The notes under the pieces: model-generated
What the model saw: the letters and a program-made list of their open reading frames with translations, nothing else
Told to the model about the DNA's origin: nothing
The model's database searches: none
Assembly: GCA_036746875.1 (NCBI GenBank)
Contig: DAIODI010000150.1
Span: 1 to 7,017, forward strand
Origin: DAIODI01 sp036746875
GTDB taxonomy: Bacteria > Pseudomonadota > Alphaproteobacteria > Rhizobiales > Aestuariivirgaceae
DNA: 7,017 nt
Reading direction: 5' to 3'
Shown: positions 6,064 through 7,017 of the stretch, in pieces
Layout: the number at the start of each line of letters is the position of its first letter
Position numbering within the stretch: position 1 is the stretch's first letter
Position numbers and translations under genes: made by a program

Positions 6064-7017
6064 GGCGCGTTCGCCCGTTCTCCAGCGTTTCGCGCGCTGT
6101 GACTTCGGTGCGCGCATAGAGCCAGGCGAGCCCCTCCCCGTCGCCGGCGTCGAGCGTGACCTCCACCGTGGACTGCGCCCGAGACAGGCGGTCCGCGATG
6201 ACATCGAGCAGCCGGTCCACGCCGTACCCGGTGACGGCGGAAACGATCATGACCTGCCTGTTGGACCGCGCCGCCGCCAGCCGGGCCGCTTCGAGACGTT
6301 CGTCGTCGAGCAGATCGGCCTTGTTCCAGGCCTCGATGATCTCATCGCGGCGGGCTTCGGAGATGTCGAGCGAGGCGAGCACGCGGTCCACGTCGGCGGC
6401 CTGCGCTTCCGTCTCCTCGTGGGCGATGTCGCGCACGTGCAGGATGACGTCGGCGAACACCACCTCCTCCAGCGTGGCGCGAAAGGCGGCGATCAGCGTC
6501 GTCGGCAGATCGGAGATGAACCCCACCGTATCGGAGAGGATGATGCGCCGCCCGTGCGCCAGCTTCACCTCGCGCATGGTCGGGTCAAGGGTGGCGAAGA
6601 GCAGGTCCTTCGCCAGCACGTCGGACGCGGTGAGGCGATTGAACAGCGTGGACTTTCCCGCGTTGGTGTAGCCGACCAGCGCCACCACCGGATACGGCAC
6701 GCGCTCGCGGCTCTTGCGATGCAGCGCGCGGGTGCGGACGACGCCGGCGAGTTCCGCCTCGATCCTGGAGATGCGCTGCTGGATGAGGCGGCGGTCGGTT
6801 TCGAGCTGGGTCTCGCCGGGGCCGCCAAGGAAGCCGTAGCCGCCGCGCTGGCGTTCAAGGTGGGTCCACGAGCGCACCAGGCGGCTCTTCTGGTAGTTGA
6901 GGTGGGCGAGCTCCACCTGCAGCACGCCCTCGCGCGTGCGGGCGCGGCGGCCGAAGATTTCCAGGATCAGCCCGGTGCGGTCGAGCACCTTGGCCTTCAG
7001 GCGGCGTTCGAGGTTGC
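5972..7017 (-). CDS. hflX: GTPase HflX, N-terminus cut off by window end
   Basis: HflX is a cytoplasmic P-loop GTPase that binds the 50S subunit and can split 70S ribosomes under stress. The frame is open to the window edge: about nine codons (NLERRLKAK) precede the GTG at 6988, which is an internal valine rather than a start. Counting from that valine, there are 338 residues: the end of the N-terminal HflX domain (DRTGLILEIFGRRARTREG, 3-21), the coiled-coil linker with GGYGFLGGPGETQLETDRR (49-67), G1 GYTNAGKST (106-114, bases 6647-6673), G3 DTVGF (153-157), G4 NKAD (222-225) and G5 SAVTG (250-254), then a C-terminal domain ending near RLETLRSRF (317-325) plus a short tail. All GTPase motifs are intact. 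In alphaproteobacteria hflX commonly follows hfq, which would lie beyond base 7017; mazG often follows hflX, but here the B12 operon lies there in the opposite direction. The gene is functionally unrelated to its B12 neighbours. Confidence 0.96.
   Translation of the reverse strand, partial: NLERRLKAKVLDRTGLILEIFGRRARTREGVLQVELAHLNYQKSRLVRSWTHLERQRGGYGFLGGPGETQLETDRRLIQQRISRIEAELAGVVRTRALHRKSRERVPYPVVALVGYTNAGKSTLFNRLTASDVLAKDLLFATLDPTMREVKLAHGRRIILSDTVGFISDLPTTLIAAFRATLEEVVFADVILHVRDIAHEETEAQAADVDRVLASLDISEARRDEIIEAWNKADLLDDERLEAARLAAARSNRQVMIVSAVTGYGVDRLLDVIADRLSRAQSTVEVTLDAGDGEGLAWLYARTEVTARETLENGRTRLTVRADPARLETLRSRFPNQVAAPAPSCGS

Noticed and set aside
6156..6671. A 171-codon plus-strand open frame within hflX
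   Set aside because: Ser/Arg-rich antisense shadow of the HflX GTPase domain, which has all its motifs on the minus strand.
1..7017. A novel defence, mobile or secretion system
   Set aside because: All reading space is accounted for by six standard B12 genes and hflX; no transposase, integrase, toxin, effector or non-coding gap is present.

Overview
This is a gene-dense, very GC-rich window (almost every third codon position is G or C) with no intergenic stretch longer than 5 bases. It carries six consecutive plus-strand genes for the corrin-ring part of cobalamin (vitamin B12) synthesis, followed by a convergent minus-strand hflX gene cut off by the window end. The base composition, the cob-type gene forms and the HflX sequence type (GGYGFLGGPGETQLETDRR) point to an alphaproteobacterium. 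I cannot name the species.

Layout on the plus strand: 1-899, cbiX, the long-type sirohydrochlorin cobaltochelatase, lacking its N-terminal part and ending in an Fe-S motif, a second Cys cluster and a long His/Gly/Asp tail. 905-1555, cobH/cbiC, precorrin-8X methylmutase. 1552-2763, cobL, a CbiE-CbiT fusion that methylates C5 and C15. 2757-3476, cobI/cbiL, the C20-methyltransferase. 3470-5233, a fusion of CbiG (N-terminal) with CobJ/CbiH (C-terminal). 5230-6063, cobM/cbiF, the C11-methyltransferase. On the minus strand, 7017-5972 is hflX, a ribosome-associated GTPase, whose 3' end overlaps that of cobM by 92 bases.

The six cob/cbi genes are almost certainly one operon. Four of the five junctions are short stop/start overlaps (4 to 7 bases) and the fifth is a 5-base gap, so translational coupling is likely. 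The promoter, and any cobalamin riboswitch, must lie upstream of base 1. The gene set covers cobalt insertion, methylations at C20, C17 (with ring contraction), C11, C5 and C15, lactone opening/C2 extrusion (CbiG), and the C11-to-C12 methyl shift (CobH). Not present here are the C1-methyltransferase (CbiD), the precorrin-6 reductase (CbiJ/CobK), the amidases and the late genes. Having CbiX and CbiG together, and no CobG/CobZ, CobF or CobNST in view, indicates the cobalt-early, oxygen-independent route, although several proteins look like the enzymes usually named after the aerobic (Cob) pathway.

I found no evidence of a new biological system, mobile element, CRISPR array or RNA gene. The most notable items are the metal-binding tail of CbiX, built on a hexanucleotide-periodic DNA repeat; the CbiG-CobJ fusion, which joins enzymes for non-adjacent steps; and the convergent coding overlap of cobM with hflX.
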